Made by a program: the position numbers and the translations under genes. The notes beneath the pieces are model-generated. The model was given only the letters and a program-made list of their open reading frames with translations. It was not told where the DNA came from and ran no database searches. From Cryobacterium sp. PAMC25264 (GTDB lineage Bacteria; Actinomycetota; Actinomycetes; Actinomycetales; Microbacteriaceae), in the NCBI RefSeq assembly GCF_019443325.1, contig NZ_CP080383.1:1054001-1118000 (forward strand): a DNA stretch of 64,000 bases, given 5' to 3'. This document shows, one piece after another, positions 9,788 to 18,272 of the stretch (position 1 is the stretch's first letter; the number at the start of each line of letters is the position of its first letter).

Positions 9788-10484
9788 CCGGAGCACCCGT
9801 GAAACTGACCTCCACCGCGCCCGCAGTATCAGTCGAGCGGCGCACCCCCTCGGACCTGCTTCGGCAGAACCCGCTGATCGCCGTGCTGCGCGCGGCGCGC
9901 GCCACCGACTATGACCGCGTCGTGGAGGTGCTTGCCGACGCCGGGTGCGCTCCATCGAGCTAACCCTCAGCACGCCGGGCACCTTCGAACACCTGCCCGC
10001 CCTGCACGCGAGCCTGGGCGAACGGGTCGAGATCGGCATCGGCACCATCGTGTCCGCCGACCAGGCCCGCCGTGCCATCGATGCCGGAGCCGACTACCTG
10101 GTCACCCCAGTCGTCGACCTCGAGGTCATCAACGTGGCCGTTGGCGCCGGAACCCCGATCTACGCGGGCGGTCTCACCCCGACCGAGCTCTATTTGGCCT
10201 GGGCCGCCGGCGTCACCGCAGTCAAGATCTTCCCGGCCCAGACCGTGGGCAGCGCCTACGCCGCGCACCTGCGGGGCCCATTCCCCGACCTGCAATTCCT
10301 GCCGTCGGGCGGGGTGGGACTGGCCGACGTGCCCGCCTGGCTGCGAGCCGGGGCCGTCGCCGTGAGCCTCGGCGGCCCGCTGCTCGGTGACGCCCTCGAC
10401 GGCGGGTCCCTTGTCGCGTTGGCCGACCGGGCCCGGCGTACCGTGGACGTCGTGCGGGAGACCCGCGACGGCGGTCGGTCATGA
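9784..10484 (+). pseudogene. kdgA: 2-dehydro-3-deoxy-phosphogluconate (KDPG) aldolase, frame broken by one missing base
   Basis: KDPG/KHG aldolase of about 233 residues that splits 2-keto-3-deoxy-6-phosphogluconate into pyruvate and glyceraldehyde-3-phosphate. The N-terminal part (LIAVLRAARATDYDRVVEVL) runs in one frame; the rest, beginning RSIELTLSTPGTFE and including the Schiff-base Lys in AVKIFPAQTVG and the phosphate-binding PSGGVGL, runs in the next. Adding one G to the run 9943-9945 gives ADAGVRSIELTL and joins them perfectly, so the break is a single-base loss in a G-run. The start overlaps the DUF624 stop (ATGA) and the stop overlaps the kinase start. Confidence 0.88.
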
Positions 10485-11454
10485 GCGGCGTTCGCGCCGG
10501 CGGTGTGGTCACCCTCGGCGAGACCATGGCGCTGATGAGTTCGGACACCTGGGGACCGCTGCAGCACAGTCGCGCCATGACCATGGGCATCGGCGGATCG
10601 GAGAGCAATGTCGCCATAGCCCTCCGCCGTCTTGGTGTGGACGTGACCTGGATCGGCCGGGTCGGCGAGGACTCGCTCGGCGACCTGGTGGCTCGCGAGA
10701 TCGGCGCGGAGGGCGTGTCGGTGCGCGCGATCCGGGACCCGGACGCGCAGACGGCGTGATGATCAAGGAACGGCGCACCAGCCGGCAGACCCGGGTCTGG
10801 TACTACCGCAGCGGCAGCGCCGGATCCCGGCTCTGCCCGGCTGACATCGACCCGGTCACCATCCGGTCGGCGGCGCTGCTGCACGTGACCGGGATCACCC
10901 CGGCCCTGTCGGCGTCCGCCGCCGACGCCACCTTCACCGCGGTGACCCTGGCCAGGGACGCCGGTGTGCCGGTGTCGTTCGACCTGAACTACCGCAGCAA
11001 ACTCTGGTCGGCCGCCGACGCTCGTGAGGTCTACCGCCGGCTCATCCCACTCGCCGACCTGGTCTTCGCCGGCGATGGCGAGGCCGAGATCGCGCTCGGT
11101 GACGGCACATCCGCCCTGGGCGGGAGCGGGATGACCCTGGCGCACCGTCTGGTCGGCGCCGGCGCCGGGCAATCGATTGTCAAGCTCGGCGAGCACGGTG
11201 CCGTCGCCGTGGTCGACGGGGTGGAATACCGGCGATCGGCCATCGCGGTCGACCCGCTGGATACCGTCGGAGCCGGTGACGGCTTCGTGGCAGGTTTCCT
11301 GGCCGAGTACCTGTCTGGGGTGAGCGTGGCAGACTGCCTCACCACCGCCGTGACCGTGGGCGCGTACGCCTGCCTGGTGCCCGGAGACTGGGAGGGCATG
11401 CCCCGCCGTAGCGAACTGGCCACCCTGGCCGCGACCGAACCGGTCTCACGGTGA
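10481..11454 (+). pseudogene. kdgK: 2-dehydro-3-deoxygluconokinase (PfkB family), frame broken by one missing base
   Basis: Sugar kinase of about 324 residues that phosphorylates KDG to KDPG, feeding the aldolase encoded just upstream. It shows GGSESNVAIALRRLG (substrate side) and the PfkB signature DTVGAGDGFVAGF with the catalytic Asp; FDLNYRSKLW is typical of KDG and related ketohexose kinases. The first 92 codons end at a TGA (10757-10759), but one extra G at 10753-10754 gives DAQTGVMIKERRTS and restores a continuous product to 11454. The start overlaps the aldolase (ATGA) and the stop overlaps the DUF4862 gene (GTGA). Probably intact in the organism. Confidence 0.87.
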
Positions 11455-12436
11455 GCGACAGCGCCGGGCCCGGCGCCGGACTCATCGTCGGCGCCTACGC
11501 CAGTTCACCCACCGCGCACCGGTGGGCCCGGCGGTCGAGAGCAGCTATCTCGGCGGGCTGGCCGAGATCGCCGGCATCCGCGGCCTCGAGCTGCCGTGGC
11601 TGGGTAGCCTGCACCCCCACGACGAGCCGGGGCTGCTGGCGGCCCTGCCGGCCCGATGGCAGGTGGTGCTCACCTCGGTCGGCTACACCGTCGCCGCGGT
11701 GGCCCGGGACCCCCGACACGGCTTGGCCTCTGAGGATGCCGAGGGCCGACGCGCCGCGGTGGCGAATGTGGCCGCCATGCTCGCCGGTGCACGCCGTCTC
11801 AACGACTCCGCCGGCAACGCCGTGGTCATTGCCATTGAGCTGCAGGCCGGCCCCGGGCCGCACCCGACGTCGTCGGCGGGCGCGGACGCCCTGGCCGCCT
11901 CGCTAGCCGAGATCGGCGCGTGGGAGTGGGAGGGCGCCGCGGTGCTACTCGAGCACTGTGACGCCCGAGTGCCCGGCCAGTCGCACGCCAAGGGGTTCCT
12001 GCCGCTCGGCGACGAGATCGCCGCCATCCGGATGTCGGGTGTCGATGCGGGCGTGGTCGTGAACTGGGGACGGTCGGCGATCGAACTGCGCTCATCCTCC
12101 CGGGTCCTCGAACACGTGCAAGCGGCACGGGACGCCGGAGTGTTGCGCGGGCTGATGTTTTCCGGCGTCGCCGATCGGCCGAGCGCCTACGGCGAGGCCT
12201 GGGCGGATGCCCATCTGCCCTTCTCTCCGTATCCCGGGGCGGCCGACCCCGCGGCGTATACCGAACCGGCGTCGCTGCTCACCGTGCCGCTGGCCCACAG
12301 CGCCCTCACGGAGGCCGGCGGGCTGCTCTACTCCGGGATCAAGTTCGCGTGGCGGCCCGCCGACGCGTCGGTCGGGGGCCGGGTGGAGATGATCCGGCGC
12401 AGCGTCGGACTGCTCACCGCGGCTCCGGCATCCTGA
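11451..12436 (+). pseudogene. DUF4862 family protein (TIM-barrel-like), frame broken by one missing base
   Basis: About 328 residues in total. The start (GTG 11451, overlapping the kinase stop) encodes GLIVGAYASSPTAHRW; after 11526 the frame is lost and the neighbour frame continues PAVESSYLGGLAEIAGIRGL to the end. Inserting one base in TGGGCCCGG (for example TGGGACCCG) gives the family motif HRWDPAVES. I recognise DUF4862, a xylose-isomerase-like barrel often found next to sugar-catabolic operons, with EHCDAR and INWGRS-like (VVNWGRSAIE) conserved parts. Its reaction is unknown; in this operon it could be an isomerase or epimerase acting on the imported sugar. Last gene of the operon. Confidence 0.75.
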
Positions 12437-12473
12437 TTCCGCAGTCTCTGGCTGCGCGGCCCGAGCGACGGCT

Positions 12474-12531
12474 GTTTGTCAGGACAAAGGCCGGACAAAA
12501 GGACGCAATGTCCAATTCCGTCCTTCCAAAC
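12474..12531. terminator. Imperfect inverted repeat after the catabolic operon
   Basis: GTTTGTCAGGAC (12474-12485) pairs imperfectly with GTCCTTCCAAAC (12520-12531) around a 34-base loop that itself holds GGAC-GCAAT-GTCC. It lies between two convergent genes (operon end 12436, phosphatase stop 12564). There is no U-tract, so a terminator role is only a guess. Confidence 0.3.
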
Positions 12532-12563
12532 GCACTATTTCCCGACTCCGAGGTGCTTCTGGC

Positions 12564-13226
12564 TCAGGACGCGTCGAGCGCCTCGCCGGTGGGGTCGACC
12601 GCATCCGCGTCGACCAGCGGCATGCCGCCCAGCGGCACGCCGGCCCACGACAGCAGCGTCCAGCCCTCGTCCGGGGAGCCGGACAGCTCGACAACGCCGG
12701 TGTTATCCAGGTCGTGCAGCCCGGCGAACATCGGCGGCACGTTGGTGGACCGGGCGGCGGCCCAGACCCGGATCGCCGCACCGTGGCTGAACACGGCCGC
12801 CGTAGCCCCGCTCGCCGCGGCCACGGCGATGTCGGCGTCGAACCGGGCGAAGAAGGCATGGCCATCCGTGCCGCCCGGCATGCCCACATCGAGGTTGCCG
12901 GCGCCCCAGGCGAACACTGTCTCCATATAGGTGCGGATGGAAGCGTGGTCGCTGCGCCGTTCGAGGGTGCCGGCCTCGATCTCGTGCAGGCCATCGGCCA
13001 CCTGGATGTCGAGGCCACGGTCGACGGCGAGCGGCCGGGCCGTGAGCTGGGTGCGGTGCAGCGTGGACGCGAAAATGGTGTCGATCGAGTCGAACCGGAG
13101 GGCGTCGGGAATGACAGCGGCCTGACGCTCACCGAGCTCGGTGAGTCCCGGGCCCGGGTGAGCGGTGTCGAGCTGCCCGAGCACATTGGCGGGAGTCTGG
13201 CCGTGACGGATCAGGAGAAGTCGCAT
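12564..13226 (-). CDS. Histidine phosphatase family protein (phosphoglycerate mutase-like)
   Basis: 220-residue member of the histidine phosphatase superfamily. The N-terminal catalytic motif is LLLIRHGQTPANV (phosphohistidine RHG), followed by GLTELGERQA, STLHRTQLTA, the HEIEAGTLE acidic element and the second catalytic His in VFSHGAAIRVW. ATG 13226 is used because the RHG motif must lie a few residues from the start; a longer upstream reading frame is not coding-like. A TATGCT box ends 9 bp before the ATG, so the leader would be very short. Substrate unknown: such proteins hydrolyse sugar phosphates or act as broad phosphatases. It converges with the lyase operon. Confidence 0.9.
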   Translation of the reverse strand: MRLLLIRHGQTPANVLGQLDTAHPGPGLTELGERQAAVIPDALRFDSIDTIFASTLHRTQLTARPLAVDRGLDIQVADGLHEIEAGTLERRSDHASIRTYMETVFAWGAGNLDVGMPGGTDGHAFFARFDADIAVAAASGATAAVFSHGAAIRVWAAARSTNVPPMFAGLHDLDNTGVVELSGSPDEGWTLLSWAGVPLGGMPLVDADAVDPTGEALDAS

Positions 13227-13338
13227 GGTCCATCCAGCATAGGCACCGTGTCTCCGCAGGAACAGTCGGTGGACCCGAGCGTCTGCTGAGTGCCCTCCTC
13301 CCGGCGGATGGCCCGTTCCCGTTGCGCTGCGGTGCCGC

Positions 13339-13468
13339 CGAGTTGCCGCACAAGTCCCTCTCCGGGCTCCCGAGGGGGCACTATGCGGCACATCGCCGAG
13401 TCAGTTTCACGCGACGTGCCGGATAGGACCTTTTCCGGGCTCGTGAGGGGGCCATCTGCGGCACGTCG
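13339..13468. repeat. Pair of 57-bp palindromes (units C1 and C2)
   Basis: Two units of exactly 57 bp, 13339-13395 and 13412-13468, separated by 16 bp (73-bp period). Each is a 24-bp arm, 9-bp loop, 24-bp arm. The outer arms read CGAGTTGCCGCA / TGCGGCACATCG in C1 and CGACGTGCCGG / TGCGGCACGTCG in C2; the inner stems are pyrimidine-rich on the left and GAGGGGGC on the right. They share their architecture with the units at 15317-15530, 43621-43750 and 47613-47669. Confidence 0.85.
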
Positions 13469-13500
13469 GCGAATTCGGGCGAGCCCACGCCAACTTGCGG

Positions 13501-13516
13501 ATACCCCATGGGGTAT
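13501..13516. promoter_or_regulatory. CsoR/CstR-type operator before the CoA-disulfide reductase gene
   Basis: A perfect 16-bp palindrome, ATACCCCATGGGGTAT, of the G-tract type bound by CsoR/CstR repressors. It is 14 bp before the start codon and overlaps a possible -10 (TATAGC, 13514-13519), so binding would block transcription. The same 16 bp, with identical flanks over 21 bp (12-20 bp shown by GGATACCCC and GGGGTATAGC), occurs at 46627-46642, and a variant at 57756-57771. No CsoR/CstR gene lies in the window. Confidence 0.8.
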
Positions 13517-13530
13517 AGCAAGATGGAGTC

Positions 13531-15206
13531 ATGACTCAGAATCGGTACATCATCGTCGGGGGCGTCGCCGGGGGAATGTCGGCAGCCACCCGCCTTCGTC
13601 GGCTCGATGAGAACGCCCGGATCACGGTGTTCGAACGCGGCGGCCACGTGTCGTTCGCCAACTGCGGGCTGCCGTACTACCTCGGCGGTGTCATCGAAGA
13701 GCGCTCCAGTCTGCTGTTGCAGACGCCGGACTCGCTCGGCGCCCGGTTCAACCTCGACGTGCGCGTGCGCACCGAGGTGATCGGCATCGACAGCGCGGCC
13801 AAGACGGTGCGGGTGCGCGACCTCGGCACGGGGGAGGAGTCGACCGAACCGTATGACGCCTTGGTGCTCTCGCCCGGCGCCTCACCCGTGCGCCCGCCGC
13901 TTCCCGGCGGCGAGCGGATGCTCACCCTGCGTGACATCGATGACGTCGATGCGGCCATGTCCGCCCTCGAGGTGGCGCCCCAGAGCGCCCTCGTGATCGG
14001 CGCCGGCTTCATCGGCCTCGAGATGGTGGAGAACCTCGTAAACCTTGGCCTCGAGGTCACCCTTGTCGAGCTCGGCGACCAGGTATTGCCGCCGCTTGAC
14101 CCCGAGATGGCCGGTCCCGTCGCCGACCGGCTCCGGGCCGCCGGCGTCAGTGTGCGCCTGGGTACCCAGGTCGCCGAAATCGGCAAGGACACCGCCACCC
14201 TCAGCGACGGCAGCGTCGTCGCCGCCGACTTCGTGCTCGCCGCCATCGGGGTGCGGCCCGACACCGCCCTCGCCAAGGCCGCCGGCCTCACGATCGGGCA
14301 ACGCGGCGGCATCGCGGTGGACGACCAGCTGCGCACGAGCGCCCCCGACATCTACGCCATCGGCGACGCCGTCGAGAAGACCGACGCGATCTCCGGCGAG
14401 CAGCGTCTGGTGGCCCTCGCCGGCCTGGCCAACCGCCACGGCCGCCTGGTCGCCGACGTCATCACCGGAAAGACCATCCGGTGCGCCCGGCCCTCGGCAC
14501 CGCCGTGGTGGGCATGATGGGCCTCACCATTGCCGCCACCGGGTGGAACGAGAAGCTGTTGCGCGCGCGCGGCCGCGCCATCCGGGTGTTCCACACGCAT
14601 CCCGCCTCCCACACCGGCTACTACCCTGGCGCAGAGTCGATGGCGCTCAAGCTCGTCGTCGACGCCGAGACCGACGCCATCCTCGGTGCCCAGGGTGTGG
14701 GCGGGGACGGCGTGGACAAGCGCATCGATGTGATCGCGACGGCCATGGCCGGCGGCATCACCGCATCCGAACTCGCCGACCTCGAACTTGCCTACGCGCC
14801 GCAGTTCTCCTCGGCCAAAGACCCGGTGAACATGCTCGGTTATGTGGCGCTCAACGCCGCAGAGGGACTCACCCCGTCGGTGCAGTGGCACGAACTCGAG
14901 GCCGCCCGCGCGGCCGGCGCCACGCTGGTGGATGTGCGCACGGCGGGGGAGTATGCCGAGGCTGCGATTCCCGGCTCGGTCAACATCCCGCTCGACGACA
15001 TCCGCGCCCGCCAGGCCGAGCTGCCCGAGGGTCGCCTGATCGTGCACTGCAAGGTGGGCCAGCGCGGCCACACCGCCGTGCGGCTGCTCGCTCAGCTGGG
15101 CCGCGACGCCGTCAACCTCGACGGCGGCTACCTCACCTGGGCCGCCGGCACGGATGCGGCTCGTACCGACCTCGAACGCGCCGATGCAGCTCTGCAGTCC
15201 GTCTGA
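13531..15206 (+). pseudogene. CoA-disulfide reductase-like FAD oxidoreductase with rhodanese domain, frame broken by one missing base
   Basis: Pyridine-nucleotide-disulfide oxidoreductase of the CoADR/NADH-oxidase group, about 558 residues, with a C-terminal rhodanese domain. FAD motif YIIVGGVAGGMSAATRLRR; single redox Cys about residue 45 in SFANCGLPYY; NAD motif VIGAGFIGLEMVENL; rhodanese loop HCKVGQRGHTA with the active Cys. Such fusions reduce CoA persulfide or disulfide and handle sulfane sulfur. The frame breaks at 14478: one more C in ACCATCC gives TIPVRPALGTAVVG and joins both halves. A CsoR/CstR-type palindrome overlaps the promoter, fitting persulfide-induced expression. A longer paralogue lies at 55192-57711. 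Confidence 0.88.
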
Positions 15207-15316
15207 GTCGCCGCTCCGGCCCACCAAAAGAGTCGGCCGGCACCCTGGTCCGCGACCAGCCTGAGCCGTCATCCTGCCCGCTGAGCCACCGTCCCGCACA
15301 GCGCCGGCAGAATCAA

Positions 15317-15530
15317 CCACGTGCCGCAAAGTTCTCCTTCAGCGTGTTGGAAGGGCCTTGTGCGGCAACTCGGAGAGCGTCCCTCTCCGATGGTGGCGGG
15401 TGACTTGCCAGTTGCGGCCCCTTCAATGCATCTCATTGGGCACCGACTGGCAACTCACAGCGTTGTGTTGCGCTGAGTTGCCAGTTGAGGCCCATTCCGG
15501 ATGAGTGAAGGGGCCTGAACTGGCAACTCA
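15317..15530. repeat. Cluster of three 57-bp palindromes (units C3, A1, A2)
   Basis: The 342 bp between two convergent genes hold three 57-bp units and nothing else recognisable: C3 (15317-15373, outer arm GTGCCGCA), A1 (15401-15457) and A2 (15474-15530), the latter two starting 73 bp apart. A1 and A2 have outer arms TGACTTGCCAGTT / TGAGTTGCCAGTT and end in ACTGGCAACTCA. In A2 the arms match at 22 of 24 positions around a 9-bp loop; the right inner arm of A1 is degenerate. No T-tract follows the stems. Confidence 0.85.
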
Positions 15531-15548
15531 CTGACCGGGTGGCGGCGG

Positions 15549-16505
15549 TCAGCCGGCGGGGGACCAGCGCACCGGCACCGGCAGCTTGGCCGGCTCGTCG
15601 TCGCCGGGAGCGCCGATCTGCTCGATCAGGCGCTGCATGGCCAGGCGGCCCAACTCCTCGCCGTCGACCTCGATCGACGGGGCTCCGCGCAGTCCGAGCG
15701 CCGCCACGACGCCCTCATCGGCGCTCACGACCACGTCGCCGGGCACGGAGAGGCCGCGGGCGTTGAGCCCGAAGATCAGGCCGAGCGAGATCGAGGCGGC
15801 GTAGGAGATCACGGCGGTGGCCCCCGACGCGACGACAGCCTCTGTGGCCTCAACTCCGGAGGCGACGGTGGCCGGGTACGGGCCGAGCACGGTGAGAGCG
15901 CAGCGACCGGCCGCCGCATCCCGTACCGCCGTGATGCGCTGGGCGTTCTGCCAGGAGCGGTCGGGGCCGCCGACGAAGGCGATCGAGGTGTGGCCCCGAT
16001 CGATAAAGCCGCGGGCCAGCTCGCCGAATGCCGTGGCGGTGTCGGCGGAGACCGACGGCAGGCCGTCGATCTCGCGGTCGATCAGCACGCTCGGGATTCC
16101 TGTCGCGGCGGCGGTGACCACGTCGTCGTCGCCGCGCGGGGCGGCGATGAGGAAACCGTCGACCTGGCGGGACAGGGTCTCGAGGGCTGCGATGTCGGTG
16201 GGGGAGTCCAGTCCGTGCACCGCGATGGTCAGGTGCAGGCCGGAGGCCGCAGCCTGCTCCTGCGCCCCGCGAATGATCGGGGTGAAGAAGCTGTTCTCCA
16301 GGGTCGGCACCACGATGGCCACGAGGCCGGTGCGGCCGCCGGCCAGCGCCTGGGCGGTGCGGTTGGGCACAAAACCCAGTTCGCGCGCCGCGTCGAGCAC
16401 CCGTGCCACCGTCGCCGGCGACACCAGCGAGGGCTTGCTCAGCGCACGGGAGGCCGTGGCCTTGGAGACTCCCGCGTGCTGCGCGACGTGGTCCAGAGTT
16501 GCCAC
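15549..16505 (-). CDS. LacI family transcriptional regulator
   Basis: 318-residue LacI/GalR repressor. The GTG start at 16505 puts the helix-turn-helix (TLDHVAQHAGVSKATASRAL) at the very N-terminus as in the family; AAAGG lies about 10 bp upstream. The hinge LGFVPNRTAQALAGGRT and ligand domain (VAIVVPTLENSFFTPII) follow, with a C-terminal PSIEVDGEELGRLAMQRL. It is divergent from the Pot-type ABC operon at 16661-21664. The 155-bp gap contains a 34-bp palindrome with LacI-like half sites plus a second inverted repeat near its own start, so it very likely controls both itself and the importer. The effector may be a nucleoside or base (inference from the deaminase gene). Confidence 0.93.
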   Translation of the reverse strand: MATLDHVAQHAGVSKATASRALSKPSLVSPATVARVLDAARELGFVPNRTAQALAGGRTGLVAIVVPTLENSFFTPIIRGAQEQAAASGLHLTIAVHGLDSPTDIAALETLSRQVDGFLIAAPRGDDDVVTAAATGIPSVLIDREIDGLPSVSADTATAFGELARGFIDRGHTSIAFVGGPDRSWQNAQRITAVRDAAAGRCALTVLGPYPATVASGVEATEAVVASGATAVISYAASISLGLIFGLNARGLSVPGDVVVSADEGVVAALGLRGAPSIEVDGEELGRLAMQRLIEQIGAPGDDEPAKLPVPVRWSPAG

Positions 16506-16545
16506 TGACGACCGACCTTTCTGGGGGTGGGCGACCGCGCAAGGT

Positions 16546-16632
16546 TTACGTGGTCGTAACATTGGCGGCCCAAATGGGGGTGCCGACTGCCTTAGGTTGG
16601 AATGAAACCGGTTGCACAACCGGTTTCATTCC
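16546..16632. promoter_or_regulatory. LacI-type operators between the regulator and the Pot-type operon
   Basis: At 16599-16632 lies a 34-bp palindrome: arm GGAATGAAACCGGTTG, centre CA, then the exact reverse complement. Each half contains an ACCGGT core, so it reads as two half-overlapping LacI-type operators (GAAACCGGTTG and CAACCGGTTTC). A second inverted repeat, TTACG-TGGT-CGTAA, lies at 16546-16559, nearer the regulator start. The long palindrome ends 28 bp before the permease ATG. Confidence 0.75.
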
Positions 16633-16660
16633 CCCCAAGTATGCCGAAGGTTATCTCTGT

Positions 16661-17482
16661 ATGTCTCGAAAACCAGCACTTCTGCTGATACCGGGCCTGG
16701 TGTTTATTGTGTTCGGTTTTGCGATCCCGTCGGCAATCATGCTGCTCGCGCCGCCGTCCACCGACACCCTTGACGTTTTCGCCCGATTGGGGCGGATGCT
16801 GACCGACCCGTATGACCTCGCGATCATCTGGCGCACGGTGCGCATCGGGCTCATCGTCACGGTCGCCTGCGTCGTGCTCGGTTTCCCCATCGCCTACCTC
16901 CTGGCCAGATCCACCTCCCGGTTCGCCGGCATGTGGCTGGCCCTCGCGATCTTCCCGCTGCTGCTCAGCAACGTCGTGCGCACCTTCGGCTGGCTCGTGA
17001 TCCTCGGCAGCCAGGGCGCCTTCGGGCAGCTTCTCGTGGTGCTCGGCATCACCGACCAGCCGCCGCAGCTGCTCTACACCGAGCTGGCCATCGTGCTCGG
17101 CCTCATCCAGCTGTTCCTGCCGCTGGCCGTCATCTCCTGCTACTCGGCGGTGGCCCAGGTCGACGCCGGCCTCGACCACGCCGCCCGCGGCCTCGGTGCC
17201 ACCAAGTCCCAGACTCTCTGGCAGATCGTCATCCCGCTGTCCCGCCCGGGCATTCTCATCGCCGGCACCCTGGTCTTCGCCGGCGCGACCACGGCGTACA
17301 CCACGCCCTACCTGCTGGGCGGGTCCAGCCAGCGGATGCTCTCCACCCAGCTGTTCTCCTATGCCAGCGTCAGCGTCGACTGGGCCGCGGCATCCGCAAC
17401 GGCCCTCATCATGACCGTGCTGGTCTTCCTGGTCTCCGGCCTGTCGTCGCTGGTGTCCCGCAAGGCGGGGGTGACCGCATGA
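16661..17482 (+). CDS. ABC transporter permease, PotB type
   Basis: 273-residue permease of the spermidine/putrescine-type (MOI) importer family. A first helix (LLLIPGLVFIVFGFAIPSA) is followed by a short extracytoplasmic loop and five more membrane segments; the ATPase-docking loop contains HAARGLGATKSQTLWQIVIP. ATG 16661 has AAGG about 10 bp upstream; upstream extensions would read through the operator. It overlaps potC-like 17479 by ATGA. Members of this family carry polyamines, thiamine, phosphonates and other small cations or zwitterions. Here the operon ends with a deaminase and is under a LacI-type repressor, so the usual polyamine label may not apply. Confidence 0.9.
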   Translation: MSRKPALLLIPGLVFIVFGFAIPSAIMLLAPPSTDTLDVFARLGRMLTDPYDLAIIWRTVRIGLIVTVACVVLGFPIAYLLARSTSRFAGMWLALAIFPLLLSNVVRTFGWLVILGSQGAFGQLLVVLGITDQPPQLLYTELAIVLGLIQLFLPLAVISCYSAVAQVDAGLDHAARGLGATKSQTLWQIVIPLSRPGILIAGTLVFAGATTAYTTPYLLGGSSQRMLSTQLFSYASVSVDWAAASATALIMTVLVFLVSGLSSLVSRKAGVTA

Positions 17483-18272
17483 GAGGTCGTCCGATCCTCG
17501 GCTCCCTGGCGGTGCTCGGCTACGTCATCATGATCGTGCCGATCCTGTTCGTCGTCTCCACGGCGTTCACCGCCGGCGACGCCTTGACCTTCCCGCCGCA
17601 GGGGCTCTCGCTGCGCTGGTTCGGCGAAGCCCTGGCCTACCAGCCCTTCCTCGGTGCGCTGCTGTCGAGCCTGCAGCTGGCCGTGGTCTCCACGGCGCTC
17701 GCACTGCTGCTGGGCGTGCCCGTCACCCTCGCCATCCAGCGCGGCAAGATCCCGGGCAAGTCCCTCGTCGAAGGGCTCTTCCTCTCCCCGCTCGTCGTCC
17801 CCGAACTCGTCGTCGGGCTGGCGCTGTACCAGCAGATCATGATCGGCCTGCACCAGACCTCGTTCGTGGCTTTGCTCGTGGGACACACCGTGCTCCTGCT
17901 CCCGTATGCGGTGCGGGTCACCGGCGCCTCCCTCGCCCTCGCCGATCCGGCGATCGAGGAGGCCGCCAGGGGCTGGGCGCCTCACCGCTGCGCACCTTCT
18001 TCTCGGTGACGCTGCCGCTGTTGCGACCGGGCATCTTCTCGGCCGGCCTGCTCAGCTTCGTCACCTCGTTCAACAACGTGCCGCTCTCGCTGCTGCTGCA
18101 GAGCCGTACGTTCCGCACCCTGCCCGTCACGATGCTCGACTACGTACAGCAGTCCTACGACCCGATGATCGCGGCCATGTCCACCCTCATCCTCGCCGGC
18201 ACCGTCGTCATCGCGATCGTGGCCGAGAAAACACTCGGATTCGCCAAGATCTTCGGAGGTATCAACAAATGA
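17479..18272 (+). pseudogene. ABC transporter permease, PotC type, frame broken by one missing base
   Basis: Second permease subunit, about 265 residues. It begins with a membrane helix (ILGSLAVLGYVIMIVPILFV) and has the EAA-type loop DPAIEEAARGLGASPLRTFF once a single C is restored at 17973 (GGCTGGG should read GGCCTGGG). Downstream the other frame gives SVTLPLLRPGIFSAGLLSF to the end at 18272. The start overlaps PotB-like (ATGA) and the stop overlaps the ATPase (ATGA 18269-18272). All conserved parts are present, so the break is probably a sequence error. Confidence 0.86.

Noticed and set aside
13339..13468. CRISPR array
   Set aside because: Only two long palindromic units with one spacer, no cas genes, and the same units occur singly elsewhere.
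13531..15206. CsoR/CstR repressor gene near the operators
   Set aside because: I looked for a short (about 90 residues) helical protein with the Cys-His-Cys or Cys-Cys pattern beside the three operators and found none in the window.
15317..15530. Simple rho-independent terminators
   Set aside because: The stems lack U-tracts and have a constant total length and pair spacing, which terminators do not need. A secondary role in termination is not excluded.
2128..18006. Programmed ribosomal frameshifting in the broken genes
   Set aside because: No shared slippery heptamer, stop or pseudoknot arrangement is seen. The sites differ and need the same one-base addition, which fits missing bases better.
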